Made by a program: the position numbers and the translations under genes. DNA of 64,000 nucleotides from Hassallia sp050875635 (GTDB lineage Bacteria > Cyanobacteriota > Cyanobacteriia > Cyanobacteriales > Nostocaceae): assembly GCF_050875635.1 (NCBI RefSeq), contig NZ_JBPAOH010000017.1, positions 1 to 64,000 on the forward strand, written 5' to 3'. The notes beneath the pieces were generated by a model. The model saw only the letters and a list, made by a program, of their open reading frames with translations, was not told where the DNA came from and made no database searches. Position 1 is the stretch's first letter; each line of letters opens with the position of its first letter. Of this stretch, positions 16,551 to 24,905 are shown piece after piece.

Positions 16551-17228
16551 ATGGACCCAAGCGCGACAAGTGCCACTGCTATGAAAGAGCCCAGCATGAA
16601 AGATCACAAAAGACTTCTACTGATTGATGATGACCCTAACCTCATCTTGCTGGTGAAGGATTACTTGGAATTCCGGGGATATGAAGTCATCACTGGGGAA
16701 AATGGTCGGGAAGCTCTGGAAATTTTAGAGCAGGATATCCCTGACATGATCATCTGCGACGTGATGATGCCGGAAATGGACGGATATACTTTTGTTGAAC
16801 AAGTCCGGCAAAACGAACGCACCAGCTGGATTCCCGTTCTTTTCCTTTCTGCGAAAGGTCAAAGTGCCGACAGAGTTAAAGGATTAAATAAAGGTGCTGA
16901 TGTCTACATGGTCAAACCTTTTGAACCTGAAGAACTCGTTGCCCAAGTTGAATCTTCGCTCAAACAAACTATCCGCTGGAAAGAACACCAAGCAAAAGGA
17001 GGAGAAAACGGTTCCCGCATTCAAGTTCCCTTCGATGTGCAGCTAACTCCAACCGAACTGAAAGTAGTTCAGTTTGTTGCTAGGGGTTTAGCTAACCGGG
17101 AAATCGCTGAAGAACTAAACGTCAGTCAGCGCACCGTTGAAAGCCACGTTTCCAATATGTTGGGCAAAACCAATTTGCACAACCGCACTGAATTAGCGCG
17201 GTGGGCAATTGAAAATCAAATGGCGTAA
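16551..17228 (+). CDS. LuxR/NarL-type response regulator
   Basis: 225 residues from ATG 16551. Receiver domain residues ~20-140: LLLIDDDPNL, phosphoacceptor Asp in DMIICDVMMPEMDG, Ser in VLFLSAKGQ and Lys in VYMVKPFEPEEL. DNA-binding domain ~165-225: LTPTELKVVQFVARGLANRE, IAEELNVSQRTVESHVSNML. It is a two-component transcription regulator; the partner kinase is not adjacent. Conserved in cyanobacteria and chloroplast-type relatives (Ycf29 is of the same class), but orthology is not claimed. Later Met codons at residues 12 and 17 are possible starts. Confidence 0.93.
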   Translation: MDPSATSATAMKEPSMKDHKRLLLIDDDPNLILLVKDYLEFRGYEVITGENGREALEILEQDIPDMIICDVMMPEMDGYTFVEQVRQNERTSWIPVLFLSAKGQSADRVKGLNKGADVYMVKPFEPEELVAQVESSLKQTIRWKEHQAKGGENGSRIQVPFDVQLTPTELKVVQFVARGLANREIAEELNVSQRTVESHVSNMLGKTNLHNRTELARWAIENQMA

Positions 17229-17290
17229 AAACCCATTTGAAATTTAACAGAAGAATCTGAGGGGAGGAAATCTCCACTCAGAACTTCAAA

Positions 17291-17310
17291 GAGAGTGCGA
17301 TCGCACTCTC
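17291..17310. repeat. 20-bp palindrome centred on HIP1
   Basis: GAGAGTGCGATCGCACTCTC is perfectly self-complementary, with a GCGATCGC octamer in its centre. It lies between the response regulator (plus) and the ParD remnant (minus), where a convergent terminator would be expected, but no T run follows on either side. Confidence 0.75.
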
Positions 17311-17410
17311 TCACTCTTTAAATTCTAAATCGAGATTTTCAGCCATTTTCTTTGGAAATGGCTTTTTGCCTAATTTTTGAGACTTACTCCGCACAACTTC
17401 AATATTTTGA

Positions 17411-17666
17411 TTAACGACGCTGTTTTGCTTGGTGTTGCAGTTCGCGCAAAACCGTTTTCCCATCAACAACCTCACCGCGTTCGGTAGCTTCAATACCAAT
17501 TATAATTTTCTGTTGCAGCTCCTCAAATCGACTTTTGTTTCAGGCGATCGCGTTCCTCTAAAAGCTTGATCCCCGCAATAATCAATTCGTCAGATGAAGC
17601 ATACCTACCGCTTTCAAGTTGACTTTGGATAAACTGTTCAAGCTCAGGAGTTAACGACACATTCAT
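17411..17666 (-). pseudogene. parD: ParD-type antitoxin, frameshifted
   Basis: From ATG 17666 the frame reads MNVSLTPELEQFIQSQLESG and SDELIIAGIKLLEERDRL, a ParD ribbon-helix-helix antitoxin N-terminus. After LKQK it goes out of frame and hits TGA. Shifting one base gives RFEELQQKIIIGIEATERGE, VVDGKTVLRELQHQAKQRR and a natural TAA at 17411. An extra T in AAGTCGATTTGAGG (near 17535) would account for it. The ParE toxin gene that normally follows is not recognisable; the ~100 bp beyond reads PKKMAENLDLEFKE in another frame and is probably unrelated. Orphan, inactivated antitoxin. Confidence 0.75.
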
Positions 17667-17774
17667 CAACGCTTACCATCTGGTCAGTAGGTTTAATTTG
17701 AAAACAATGATGGATAATACAGTATAAACAAGCTATAGACCGAAGTTGCTATTTTATCTGATGAATAGCTAGCA

Positions 17775-17807
17775 AGAAACCCGGTTTCTCAGAGAAACCG
17801 GGTTTCT
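17775..17807. terminator. Palindrome downstream of asnS
   Basis: AGAAACCCGGTTTCT and AGAAACCGGGTTTCT, each nearly self-complementary and together an inverted repeat, begin 9 bp after the asnS stop. The same AAACCCGG/CCGGGTTT element occurs at 40909-40941, so it is a dispersed repeat that may also end transcription here. No T run. Confidence 0.6.
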
Positions 17808-17815
17808 AAATATGC

Positions 17816-19207
17816 TTAAAATTCGGCACTTTGCGGTGTTCTGGGGAACGGAATTACATCGCGAATATTTCCCATACCCGTCATGAATTGCACCAAGCGC
17901 TCAAAACCCAAGCCAAAACCAGCATGGGGAACGGTTCCATAACGACGCAAATCGAGATACCACCACAAATCTTCTGGCTTCATTCCTTGCGCTAAAATCC
18001 GCTTTTCCAACACATCTAAACGTTCTTCACGTTGCGAACCGCCGATAATTTCGCCTATTTTCGGTGCGAGAATATCCATCGCTCGCACTGTCTTTTCATC
18101 ATCGCTCAAACGCATATAAAACGCTTTTATTTTTGCTGGATAATCGGACACGATGACGGGCTTTTTAAATAATTGTTCGGCTAGATAACGTTCGTGTTCT
18201 GATTGTAAATCTAAACCCCAACTTACCGGATATTCAAACTTGACATCGGCTTTTTCTAATAGGGAAATTGCTTCTGTATAAGTTAAACGCTGGAATTCAT
18301 TATTAATAATATTTTCTGCCGTTGCCAGCACTGTATCATCAATTCGTTGATTAAAAAATTCCATATCTTCCGGGCAAGTTTCCAACACATATTTGAAAAC
18401 GTGTTTAAGAAACGCTTCGGCTAAATCCATATCGCCATCTAAATCGCAAAATGCCATTTCTGGCTCAACCATCCAAAATTCGGCTAAATGGCGCGATGTG
18501 TTAGAATTTTCCGCACGAAAGGTAGGACCAAAAGTATAAACGTTACTAAAAGCCATCGCCATGACTTCGGCTTCTAATTGACCGCTAACTGTTAGGTATG
18601 TCGGTCTGCCAAAAAAGTCTTGAGCGTAGTCTACGGCGTTCTTCTCGGTGCGGGGAATGTCTTTTAGGTTAAAACCGGTGACGTTGAAAAGTTCACCCGC
18701 TCCTTCGCAATCGCTAGCGGTGATGATCGGTGTGTGTACCCACAAAAAGCCGCGTTCTTGGAAAAATTGGTGAATTGCTGTCGCACAAGCGTTTCTGACG
18801 CGGAAAACTGCACCAAAGGAATTGGTACGGCTTCGCAAGTGTCCAATTGTCCGCAAAAACTCATAAGAATGGCGTTTCTTTTGCAGCGGGTAAGTTTCGG
18901 GATCAGCTTCACCGTAGACTTTCACCGTTTCGGCTTTCAACTCAATCCGCTGTCCTTTACCTTGGGAAGGAACCAGCACCCCTGCCACTTCAACCGAAGC
19001 GCCTGTATTCAGCTTTTTGATGATAGCCTCATAATCTGGCAAATCTTGATTCATCACGACTTGCAAACTAGCCAGCGATGAACCGTCATTAACTTCGATA
19101 AAAGAAAATCCTTTCAACTCGCGTTTTGTCCGCACCCAGCCTTGAATTAAAAGAGATTCATCAGGTTGACCACTTCGTAATATTTCTGCTATCCGTCGCT
19201 TTACCAT
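17816..19207 (-). CDS. asnS: Asparaginyl-tRNA synthetase
   Basis: 463 residues, full length. Class II synthetase that charges tRNA-Asn. N-terminal OB fold (~15-105: SLLIQGWVRTKRELKGFSFI); motif 2 region FRAENSNTSRHLAEFWMVEPE; motif 3 GFGLGFERLVQFMTGMGNIR. The QGKGQRIELKAE stretch and lack of the AspRS insertion domain favour AsnRS. Starts at ATG 19207. Followed by a palindromic repeat. Confidence 0.97.
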   Translation of the reverse strand: MVKRRIAEILRSGQPDESLLIQGWVRTKRELKGFSFIEVNDGSSLASLQVVMNQDLPDYEAIIKKLNTGASVEVAGVLVPSQGKGQRIELKAETVKVYGEADPETYPLQKKRHSYEFLRTIGHLRSRTNSFGAVFRVRNACATAIHQFFQERGFLWVHTPIITASDCEGAGELFNVTGFNLKDIPRTEKNAVDYAQDFFGRPTYLTVSGQLEAEVMAMAFSNVYTFGPTFRAENSNTSRHLAEFWMVEPEMAFCDLDGDMDLAEAFLKHVFKYVLETCPEDMEFFNQRIDDTVLATAENIINNEFQRLTYTEAISLLEKADVKFEYPVSWGLDLQSEHERYLAEQLFKKPVIVSDYPAKIKAFYMRLSDDEKTVRAMDILAPKIGEIIGGSQREERLDVLEKRILAQGMKPEDLWWYLDLRRYGTVPHAGFGLGFERLVQFMTGMGNIRDVIPFPRTPQSAEF

Positions 19208-19529
19208 AGTCTTTATACAACAAGAAAATTTAGTATAGCAATTTTACATTTTAGACTTGTTCCCAAGCTAACTACATGAAAACAGCCAGGGGAGCAACGG
19301 ATTTTATACCATTTTGGATTTTAGATTTTAGATTTTAGATTGTAAAGTTGTTGCTATGCAAGCGTTTCAACAATCCATTTACGGACACCGAACTCACAAG
19401 CGGAGGTTTCCTTCGCTTGTGACTTTCCGCAAAATCTGTCTTGAAAAGCTTTAATCGGAAGAAACCTCCGCTCAAACTTTTCGCAAAATCCAAAATCCAA
19501 AATCCAAAATCCAAAATCCAAAATCGACA
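19208..19529. repeat. Intergenic tract with AAAATCC heptamers
   Basis: No gene seen. 19313-19340 has TTTTAGA repeats and 19484-19525 has six copies of AAAATCC in tandem, directly next to the stop of the downstream gene. The rest (GGTTTCTTCCGATTAAAGC-type sequence around 19400-19470) contains an imperfect inverted repeat of GGAGGTTTC. Confidence 0.7.
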
Positions 19530-19889
19530 TTACCCAACATAGGACTTTAATATCCAGCCTATGATAACGCCCAATCCACCAAAGCGGATGATTTGCCAAA
19601 AAGGTTTTTTGACGCTTTTCCAAGAGAATAACTGACTTTCTAAGCTAACTTCTAGCACTTCTAACTGCTGTTTGATGTGCTTTAACTCAGCTTTCATTTC
19701 TGGAGTGTAATGTTTATTTTGATTAAGTTCTTGGCGGCGTTTTTCATATTCTGCCTTGGAGATGCGATCGCGTTGCACTTGCGTGTAGCGTTGTTTCAAG
19801 TCAACAAGCGATCGCTCTAAGAACAATAATTCTTCTTCAAATTCTAACTCTTGATTTGACTCTGGTGGCGGTTGTTTAGGCGACTTCAT
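19530..19889 (-). CDS. Conserved coiled-coil membrane-anchored protein
   Basis: 119 residues when started at ATG 19889 (MKSPKQPPPESNQELEFEEE); a longer frame exists but its extra N-terminus is implausible. Residues ~15-85 are a charged helix/coiled coil (EEELLFLERSLVDLKQRYTQ). The C-terminus has a hydrophobic span (IRFGGLGVIIGWILKSYVG). Likely a small tail-anchored cyanobacterial protein of unknown role. Divergent from the DUF6439-like gene 45 bp away, so the two may share a promoter region. Confidence 0.7.
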   Translation of the reverse strand: MKSPKQPPPESNQELEFEEELLFLERSLVDLKQRYTQVQRDRISKAEYEKRRQELNQNKHYTPEMKAELKHIKQQLEVLEVSLESQLFSWKSVKKPFWQIIRFGGLGVIIGWILKSYVG

Positions 19890-19934
19890 GCACAAGTAGT
19901 ACAGTAAAAGTAAATGCAAGCAAAGCCAATAGTT

Positions 19935-20210
19935 ATGTCCCAATCCACCCAGCTGCCTAAAACCAGTCAATTAGATGAATTAAGTACTTTAGAATTAGCC
20001 CAAGCTCTCATGGAGAGGTTGAGCATTTCTCCTAACGATTGGCATCGCCTTAAGTCTAACCGCAATTCTCGCGCCAGCGAACAAGCCGCCGCCGCTCTTG
20101 TGTTTCTCCTCAAAAATCAACCTGCTGAAGCTCTTGCTAGATTACAACAAGCATCTGGTTGGCTAGATCGCTCAATTTCCGCACCACCTTGTCCGAGTCA
20201 CGGGAAATAA
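19935..20210 (+). CDS. Conserved cyanobacterial protein, DUF6439-like
   Basis: 91 residues from ATG 19935 (MSQSTQLPKTSQLDELSTLE); an ATG at 19914 adds seven residues. Contains LAQALMERLSISPNDWHRLK and ASEQAAAALVFLLKNQPAEA, ending SAPPCPSHGK. I recall this as a short conserved cyanobacterial family (DUF6439); the number is from memory. Helical, cytosolic, function unknown. Immediately followed by a GGGGACAA repeat block. Confidence 0.75.
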   Translation: MSQSTQLPKTSQLDELSTLELAQALMERLSISPNDWHRLKSNRNSRASEQAAAALVFLLKNQPAEALARLQQASGWLDRSISAPPCPSHGK

Positions 20211-20338
20211 GACAGGGAGACAAGGGGACAAGGGGACAAGGAGGCAAGGGCGACGGGCGTGGGGGACAAGGAGAACAATTCTTTCCCCCCATCTCCCCCT
20301 CTCCTTGTCTCCCCCTCTCCTTGTCTCCCCCTCTTCCC
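20211..20338. repeat. GGGGACAAGG repeat block, inverted arms
   Basis: Left part has repeated GGGGACAAGGGGACAAGG; right part has CTCCTTGTCTCCCCCT twice, the inverse. The block can fold into a long purine/pyrimidine hairpin. The same family occurs in frame inside purL (27412-27555) and cyaC (50075-50275) and at 30661-30760. Confidence 0.85.
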
Positions 20339-20339
20339 T

Positions 20340-20789
20340 TTAACGTCGCAGAGATAATCTCGGTCGATTATCTAGCTGTTTGCAAAGTCTTAATTCTGTG
20401 CCTTTGCGGTTCCACTCTACCTGATCGAAAATGTGATGCAGTAGAGTCATACCCCGACCGTTTTCTGATTCATCTGGGGGTAGATAATCTGTGGGATCGC
20501 GATCGCATGTACAACATGGACTAAATCCGCTGCCTTGATCTGATATAATCCACCAATACTGATTATCTATTAAGGAAAAACGCACTACTACTGTTTTTCC
20601 GGGATCGAGATGATTGCCATGTTTTGCTGCATTGACTAGGGCTTCTTGAAGTCCCAGTCGCAGCTCGGCTTGCAACTTCACGGGAATTTCTGCCAATAGT
20701 AAATCTAAGATTGGACAGAGATATAGAGTTGAGGCGAAACTAATTGTGCCCCAATTACGTCCAACTGGACGGAGCGAAATGGTAATCAC
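20340..20789 (-). CDS. RsbW-like ATP-binding anti-sigma/serine kinase
   Basis: 149 residues with a GHKL ATPase fold: N box LQEALVNAAKHGNHLDPGK, G1 box WIISDQGSGFSP and G2 box ENGRGMTLLHHIF. This is the HATPase_c_2 class of anti-sigma factors that bind or phosphorylate STAS-domain antagonists. No STAS or sigma-factor gene is next to it. A CxC-type insert (PCCTCDRDP) sits between the G1 and G2 boxes. The stop lies 2 bp from the repeat block. Confidence 0.88.
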   Translation of the reverse strand: MITISLRPVGRNWGTISFASTLYLCPILDLLLAEIPVKLQAELRLGLQEALVNAAKHGNHLDPGKTVVVRFSLIDNQYWWIISDQGSGFSPCCTCDRDPTDYLPPDESENGRGMTLLHHIFDQVEWNRKGTELRLCKQLDNRPRLSLRR

Positions 20790-21210
20790 AAGAGAAACCC
20801 CATAGCCTTCAGTTAGCTAGACATCAGTTTGCACACGCAGGTACCCTGATATAAGTTGAGGTGGTCGTGCTGCCTTCAAACTAGCGTCTTCAAAACTAAG
20901 TTGTGAAAATACTGTGGAGCATCGGTTATCTTCATGAATTGCGGTTGCTTGTGTAAAACGGCTTGCATAAACTTTCAGTTGGGCAGTTAGCAACTAAAGA
21001 TGCTTTCAATAATGTAGAAGAGTATAGCGATACTCTTTTACCTGCCGATTCGGGATTTAAACAACCAAATTCAAGTTTAGGAGTAACCCATACAACTTCA
21101 ATTTCTTTATAAAAATGGAATTCAATGAATTCTATGTTTAGCTTAATTCAATTTTAGCATTTTTCCTATGCACTAGACTAAAAATCAAAAATTTGAGTTT
21201 TGTCAAGGGG
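20790..21210. other. Intergenic, possible short coding remnant
   Basis: 421 bp without a convincing gene. 20964-21111 on the plus strand is open with a TTG start (HKLSVGQLATKDAFNNVEEY, about 50 codons) and reads like a coding remnant; no family recognised. 21115-21170 is AT-rich with GAATTCAATGAATTC palindromic sequence. Confidence 0.4.
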
Positions 21211-22626
21211 CTAAATACCCTTGCCAGAAGCTGATAAAACTAGAATTGCGGCTGCTTCGACATGAGCGGTTTGAGGAAAAAAGTCAGCGGGTTGGATTCG
21301 TGTAATGGTATACATTCCATCTGCACAAAGTAGTTTTAAATCACGAGCGAGGGTGGCTACTTTACAGCTGACGTAAACGATACGAGGGGGTTGCTTACGC
21401 CGTAAGGATTCGATGACATCCAGAGCGCATCCTTTACGTGGCGGATCTAATAACACAATATCTGGCTGAATGTCAGGATGCGGTAACAATTTTTCAACTG
21501 CGCCGACAACAAAAGTCACATTATTAATATTGTTATTTCGCGCATTTAAAATAGCCTGTTCCACAGCTTCGGCTTGCACTTCTAACCCCGTAATATTACG
21601 TACTTGTTTTGCCAAAGGCAAAGTTAACGTGCCTATACCACAATAAGCGTCAACTATAACTTCCTGACCTTGCAAATTCAGTTCTTTTTGAATTTCTTGC
21701 AAAAGCGCCTCGGCTGTTTCGGTGTAAACTTGAAAAAACGTATCTGGGCGTACTTGAAATTCTAATCCGGCGAATTCTTCTCGCAGATAAGAAGTTCCGG
21801 CAACGCAACGAGTTTCGTTACCAAAAATCGCATTAGTGCGATCGCTATTTCGATTTAAGCAGACTCCCACTAATCCGGGAAAGTTTTTTAACCACGTTGC
21901 GGAAAGCTTTTCAATTCCTGGTAAATTCCAGTCCTTGACTATTATTGTCAGCAACATTTCCCCAGTGCGCCGTCCAATGCGTAAACTAAGATGGCGTATT
22001 TGTCCAGTGTGACGGCGTTCGTTATAAACTTGCCATTGTGATGTGTGGATATCTTGTTTAACTTGTGCGAGTAATGGATTTAATCGTGCATCTTGCACGG
22101 GGCATTGATTTAAGTTAACTAATTGATGGCTGCCTTTTTGGTAATAACCAGCTTGAACTTGTCCTGTTGCCGATTTACCCACAGGATATGTAGATTTATT
22201 ACGATAACTTAAAGCTGAAGGCGCTCTCAATACTGGGTCTACTGGTGGATGCACAAAACCGCCAATTCGTTCTAAAGCTTGAATAACTTGATTGCGTTTG
22301 GCTTCAAGTTGGTACTCATAGCTGATATGCTGCCACTGGCAACCACCACATTTATCAGCGACAATGCAACTAGGGCGGATGCGGTGAGGCGATGGTTGCG
22401 ATAATGAATGCAGTTTGGCGTGGGCGTATTTGGGTTTAACGTGTAGTAAGCGTACCACTGCGCGATCGCCCGGTACAGTATCCGGAACAAAGACTACCCG
22501 CGAGTAGAAACGTCCGACACCATCCCCCGTATCACTCAAGTCTGTAATTTCAACTTCAATTAACTCTCCCTGTTGCCATTTGGGTGAATCATGTTCATCA
22601 GTGTGAAGCAATTCTGTAATCGACAC
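21211..22626 (-). CDS. rlmD: 23S rRNA (uracil-5-)-methyltransferase RlmD-type
   Basis: 471 residues. TRAM domain ~16-75 (GELIEVEITDLSDTGDGVGR), then Fe-S cysteines in PSCIVADKCGGCQWQHISYE. The SAM motif VDAYCGIGTLTLPLAKQ and catalytic Cys region RIVYVSCKVATLARDLKLL follow, with VLLDPPRKGC between. TrmA/RlmD family; RlmD (U1939) is the usual assignment when the N-terminal TRAM and the C-x5-C-x2-C cluster are present, but RlmC/RumB-type specificity cannot be excluded. Starts MSITELLHTDEHDSPKW. Confidence 0.88.
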   Translation of the reverse strand: MSITELLHTDEHDSPKWQQGELIEVEITDLSDTGDGVGRFYSRVVFVPDTVPGDRAVVRLLHVKPKYAHAKLHSLSQPSPHRIRPSCIVADKCGGCQWQHISYEYQLEAKRNQVIQALERIGGFVHPPVDPVLRAPSALSYRNKSTYPVGKSATGQVQAGYYQKGSHQLVNLNQCPVQDARLNPLLAQVKQDIHTSQWQVYNERRHTGQIRHLSLRIGRRTGEMLLTIIVKDWNLPGIEKLSATWLKNFPGLVGVCLNRNSDRTNAIFGNETRCVAGTSYLREEFAGLEFQVRPDTFFQVYTETAEALLQEIQKELNLQGQEVIVDAYCGIGTLTLPLAKQVRNITGLEVQAEAVEQAILNARNNNINNVTFVVGAVEKLLPHPDIQPDIVLLDPPRKGCALDVIESLRRKQPPRIVYVSCKVATLARDLKLLCADGMYTITRIQPADFFPQTAHVEAAAILVLSASGKGI

Positions 22627-22701
22627 CTTACAATCTCCCTTTATTTGTGTACCTAAGACTAGTTAAACTAGCAAGTAATATGTCGCGTGATTTTACTAAT
22701 C

Positions 22702-23187
22702 ATGACTGTAATTAGCCAAGTTATTCTCAAAGCCGACGACGAACTGCGTTATCCCAGCAGTGGTGAACTCAAAAACATCAAAGACTTCTTGCAAACCGGC
22801 GCACAGCGGATGCGGATTGTCACAACCCTCACTGAAAACGAGAAAAAGATAGTTCAGGAAGCAACCAAACAGCTTTGGCAAAAGCGTCCTGACTTTATCG
22901 CACCTGGAGGCAACGCTTTCGGAGAGCGTCAACGTGCTTTATGTATCCGTGATTACGGTTGGTACTTACGCCTAATTACTTATGGGGTGCTTGCCGGCGA
23001 CAAAGAACCAATTGAAAAAATTGGTTTAATTGGCGTGCGGGAAATGTACAATTCTTTAGGCGTTCCCGTACCAGGAATGGTAGAAGCGATCGCTTGTCTG
23101 AAAAAAGCCTCCCTTGACTTACTCAATTCCGAAGACGCTGCCGAAGCTTCCCCCTACTTTGATTACGTCATTCAATCGATGTCATAA
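22702..23187 (+). CDS. apcD: Allophycocyanin alpha-B subunit
   Basis: 161 residues from ATG 22702 (MTVISQVILKADDELRYPSS), exactly the family length. Bilin-binding Cys81 lies in CIRDYGWYLRL; LAGDKEPIEKIGLIGVREMY and SLGVPVPGMVEAI are typical. ApcD is a terminal emitter in the phycobilisome core and helps pass energy to photosystem I. It resembles ApcD more than ApcA through KNIKDFLQTGAQRMRIV and the APGGNAFGERQ stretch. Monocistronic as far as seen: no neighbour on the same strand. Confidence 0.93.
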   Translation: MTVISQVILKADDELRYPSSGELKNIKDFLQTGAQRMRIVTTLTENEKKIVQEATKQLWQKRPDFIAPGGNAFGERQRALCIRDYGWYLRLITYGVLAGDKEPIEKIGLIGVREMYNSLGVPVPGMVEAIACLKKASLDLLNSEDAAEASPYFDYVIQSMS

Positions 23188-23430
23188 TCATGCGTGGGCG
23201 CTAATTTGAGCGTATACTTTTGGTCTACTAGAGCATCCATAAAATCTCTAATTTGATCGTACCCTCCCCACACTTGGTAGTGGCTCTGGCAGAATTCCTG
23301 TCAAGTTACCAACAGGTTGTGGGGAACTTTTATTTAAGGGGCATTGGGAATTGGGCATTGGGAATAGGTAATAGAAAGAAATTGTCTCCCACTCCCCCCA
23401 TCTCCCACTCCCCCACTCCCGCAGAATGCC
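23188..23430. other. apcD downstream region with low-complexity repeats
   Basis: No gene. Contains GGGAATTGGGCATTGGGAAT at about 23340-23365 and CCCACTCCCCCCATCTCCC-type tracts at 23386-23420, relatives of the dispersed repeats elsewhere. Confidence 0.6.
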
Positions 23431-23467
23431 AATAAAAAACCGACAGACTTCTTCAAAAGGCTGTCGG
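23431..23467 (-). terminator. Intrinsic terminator, minus strand
   Basis: Perfect 7-bp stem CCGACAG / CTGTCGG with additional inner CTT-AAG pairing, followed on the minus strand by TTTTTTATT. Clear rho-independent architecture but orphaned from any annotated gene. Confidence 0.8.
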
Positions 23468-23660
23468 CAATTAGTGTGTTCCCTATTAATGACTCGGCTA
23501 GAGTTCAGTTATATGTAATTATGCGGGTTTACCCGTTTTTAGAAGACGATCTTAATCATGGGCATCTGTGATTGTCATCACATAATTGTTGCAGCCTAAC
23601 TGTATTTACCTAAAAAGAAATTTTTCACTTCGGATTTACCCTATGCACATTTTGACAAAA
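23431..23660 (-). ncRNA. Candidate small RNA ending in an intrinsic terminator
   Basis: A minus-strand terminator (CCGACAG stem, CTGTCGG, then TTTTTTATT) ends at 23431, yet no minus-strand gene lies upstream until 24906. The 190 bp before it contain a second hairpin (ACGGGTAAACCCG near 23535). A weak promoter-like stretch (TTTTGTCAAA ... ATAGGGTAAAT) lies at about 23645-23675. One frame reads CNNYVMTITDAHD, then a stop and DRLLKTGKPA, so a decayed small protein is the alternative. No known RNA family is recognised. Confidence 0.4.
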
Positions 23661-23722
23661 TAAACTTTATTGTTTTGTTAAATATTATTAAATTATCTAA
23701 ATATCAACGCATCTAATGGAAA

Positions 23723-24002
23723 ATGCATAAAATTATCTACGCGATCGCAAAAACACTTCTACTCAGCACTTCTTTAGGCTGCACTATACCCAATTAAGTT
23801 TTCACAAGCGACAAAATTACAGCTACACCCAATACTGTTGATGCCAGTTATAACTCAAAAATTAACAGACGGCACACTAAAATGCCGTAATTTATGTTGA
23901 AGGCGAAAAAATCCCGATTACACTGAGACTTGACGACCAATACAGTCACTTATTCACTTTGCGGCACATAATATTTTTTAGTTTTTCAAATCAAAGAAAG
24001 TG
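23723..24002 (+). pseudogene. Lipoprotein remnant
   Basis: ATG 23723 starts MHKIIYAIAKTLLLSTSLGC, a lipoprotein signal peptide with lipobox STSLGC, and the frame ends at TAA after TIPN. The following bases in the same frame read TSDKITATPNTVDASYN, then another frame gives NAVIYVEGEKIPITLRLDD and QYSHLFTLRH. Coding character persists in shifted frames, so this is a small secreted/lipoprotein gene broken by at least one stop and one frameshift. It runs into the GTG start of the next gene. Confidence 0.6.
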
Positions 24003-24818
24003 AGAACTGACACGATATTTTATCAGCTTTTTCAGACTTTGCCTGGTATTCTCTTTGAACTCATCGGTCAATCTGCTAATCAAGCAGAAGCTTATCAGTT
24101 TGCATCTGTTGAAATCAAAGAATTAGCCTTTCGCTTCGATGGTTTGTTTTTACCTATAGCGGATTTTCCTGAACAACCCATCTACTTTGTCGAAGTTCAG
24201 TTTCAACCCAAAACCGATTTTTACTGGCGATTGTTTGCCGAAATTTTCGTTTACTTAAATCAATACCAACCGATTCAAGATTGGCGTGCAGTAGCAGTGT
24301 TTGCCAAACGAAGTTTAGATCCAGGCGTACCGATGCAGTACAGAGGATTGCTGATGAGTCAGCAAGTCACATTTGTGTATTTAGATGAATTAGATGAAAC
24401 AGCAAATACGTCCCTTGGTTTAGGAATAGTGCAGTTAGTAGTTGAGGAGGAAGCCACAGTTAATGAACAAGCTAGGCAATTACTTGAGAAAGCACAGCAG
24501 GAACTTGAAGATGTTGCCCTCAGGCAGAAAGTTTTAGAATTGATAGAGACGATATTGGTTTATAAGTTGACCAATTTAAGCCGCGAGGAGATAGAAGCTA
24601 TGTTTGGGTTAAGTGAGTTAAAGCAGACAAGGTATTTTCGAGAAGTCGCACAAGATGCCAAAAAAGAGGGCAAACTAGAAACAGTACCCCTATTATTGGA
24701 GTTGGGGTTAACTGTCGAACAGATAGCTGAAAGATTAAGCTTGGATGTTGAAGCGGTAAGAAAGGCTGCACAAGCGTCTTCTGTTGATAATTCCCAAGGT
24801 GAAGATACAGGAATTTAG
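24000..24818 (+). CDS. Rpn family nuclease / putative transposase (DUF2887)
   Basis: 272 residues with a GTG start (MRTDTIFYQLFQTLPGILFE). PD-(D/E)XK core: ELAFRFDGLFLP (Asp), YFVEVQFQPKTDFYWRLFAE (Glu-x-Gln), FVYLNQYQP. The C-terminal part has helices LELIETILVYKLTNLSREEI and EAMFGLSELKQTRYFREVAQ and a final HTH-like GLTVEQIAERLSLDVEAV. Complete, unlike the split Rpn gene at the window start, and from a different subfamily. Rpn proteins promote recombination in E. coli; the role in cyanobacteria is unknown. Confidence 0.88.
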   Translation: MRTDTIFYQLFQTLPGILFELIGQSANQAEAYQFASVEIKELAFRFDGLFLPIADFPEQPIYFVEVQFQPKTDFYWRLFAEIFVYLNQYQPIQDWRAVAVFAKRSLDPGVPMQYRGLLMSQQVTFVYLDELDETANTSLGLGIVQLVVEEEATVNEQARQLLEKAQQELEDVALRQKVLELIETILVYKLTNLSREEIEAMFGLSELKQTRYFREVAQDAKKEGKLETVPLLLELGLTVEQIAERLSLDVEAVRKAAQASSVDNSQGEDTGI

Positions 24819-24905
24819 TGATTTAATAAAGAGCGATCGCGCTTATAAGCTTGCTGTGATGAAGTGCGATCGCCTAAACACAAACCTTTTTTCACATAAC
24901 TTAAC

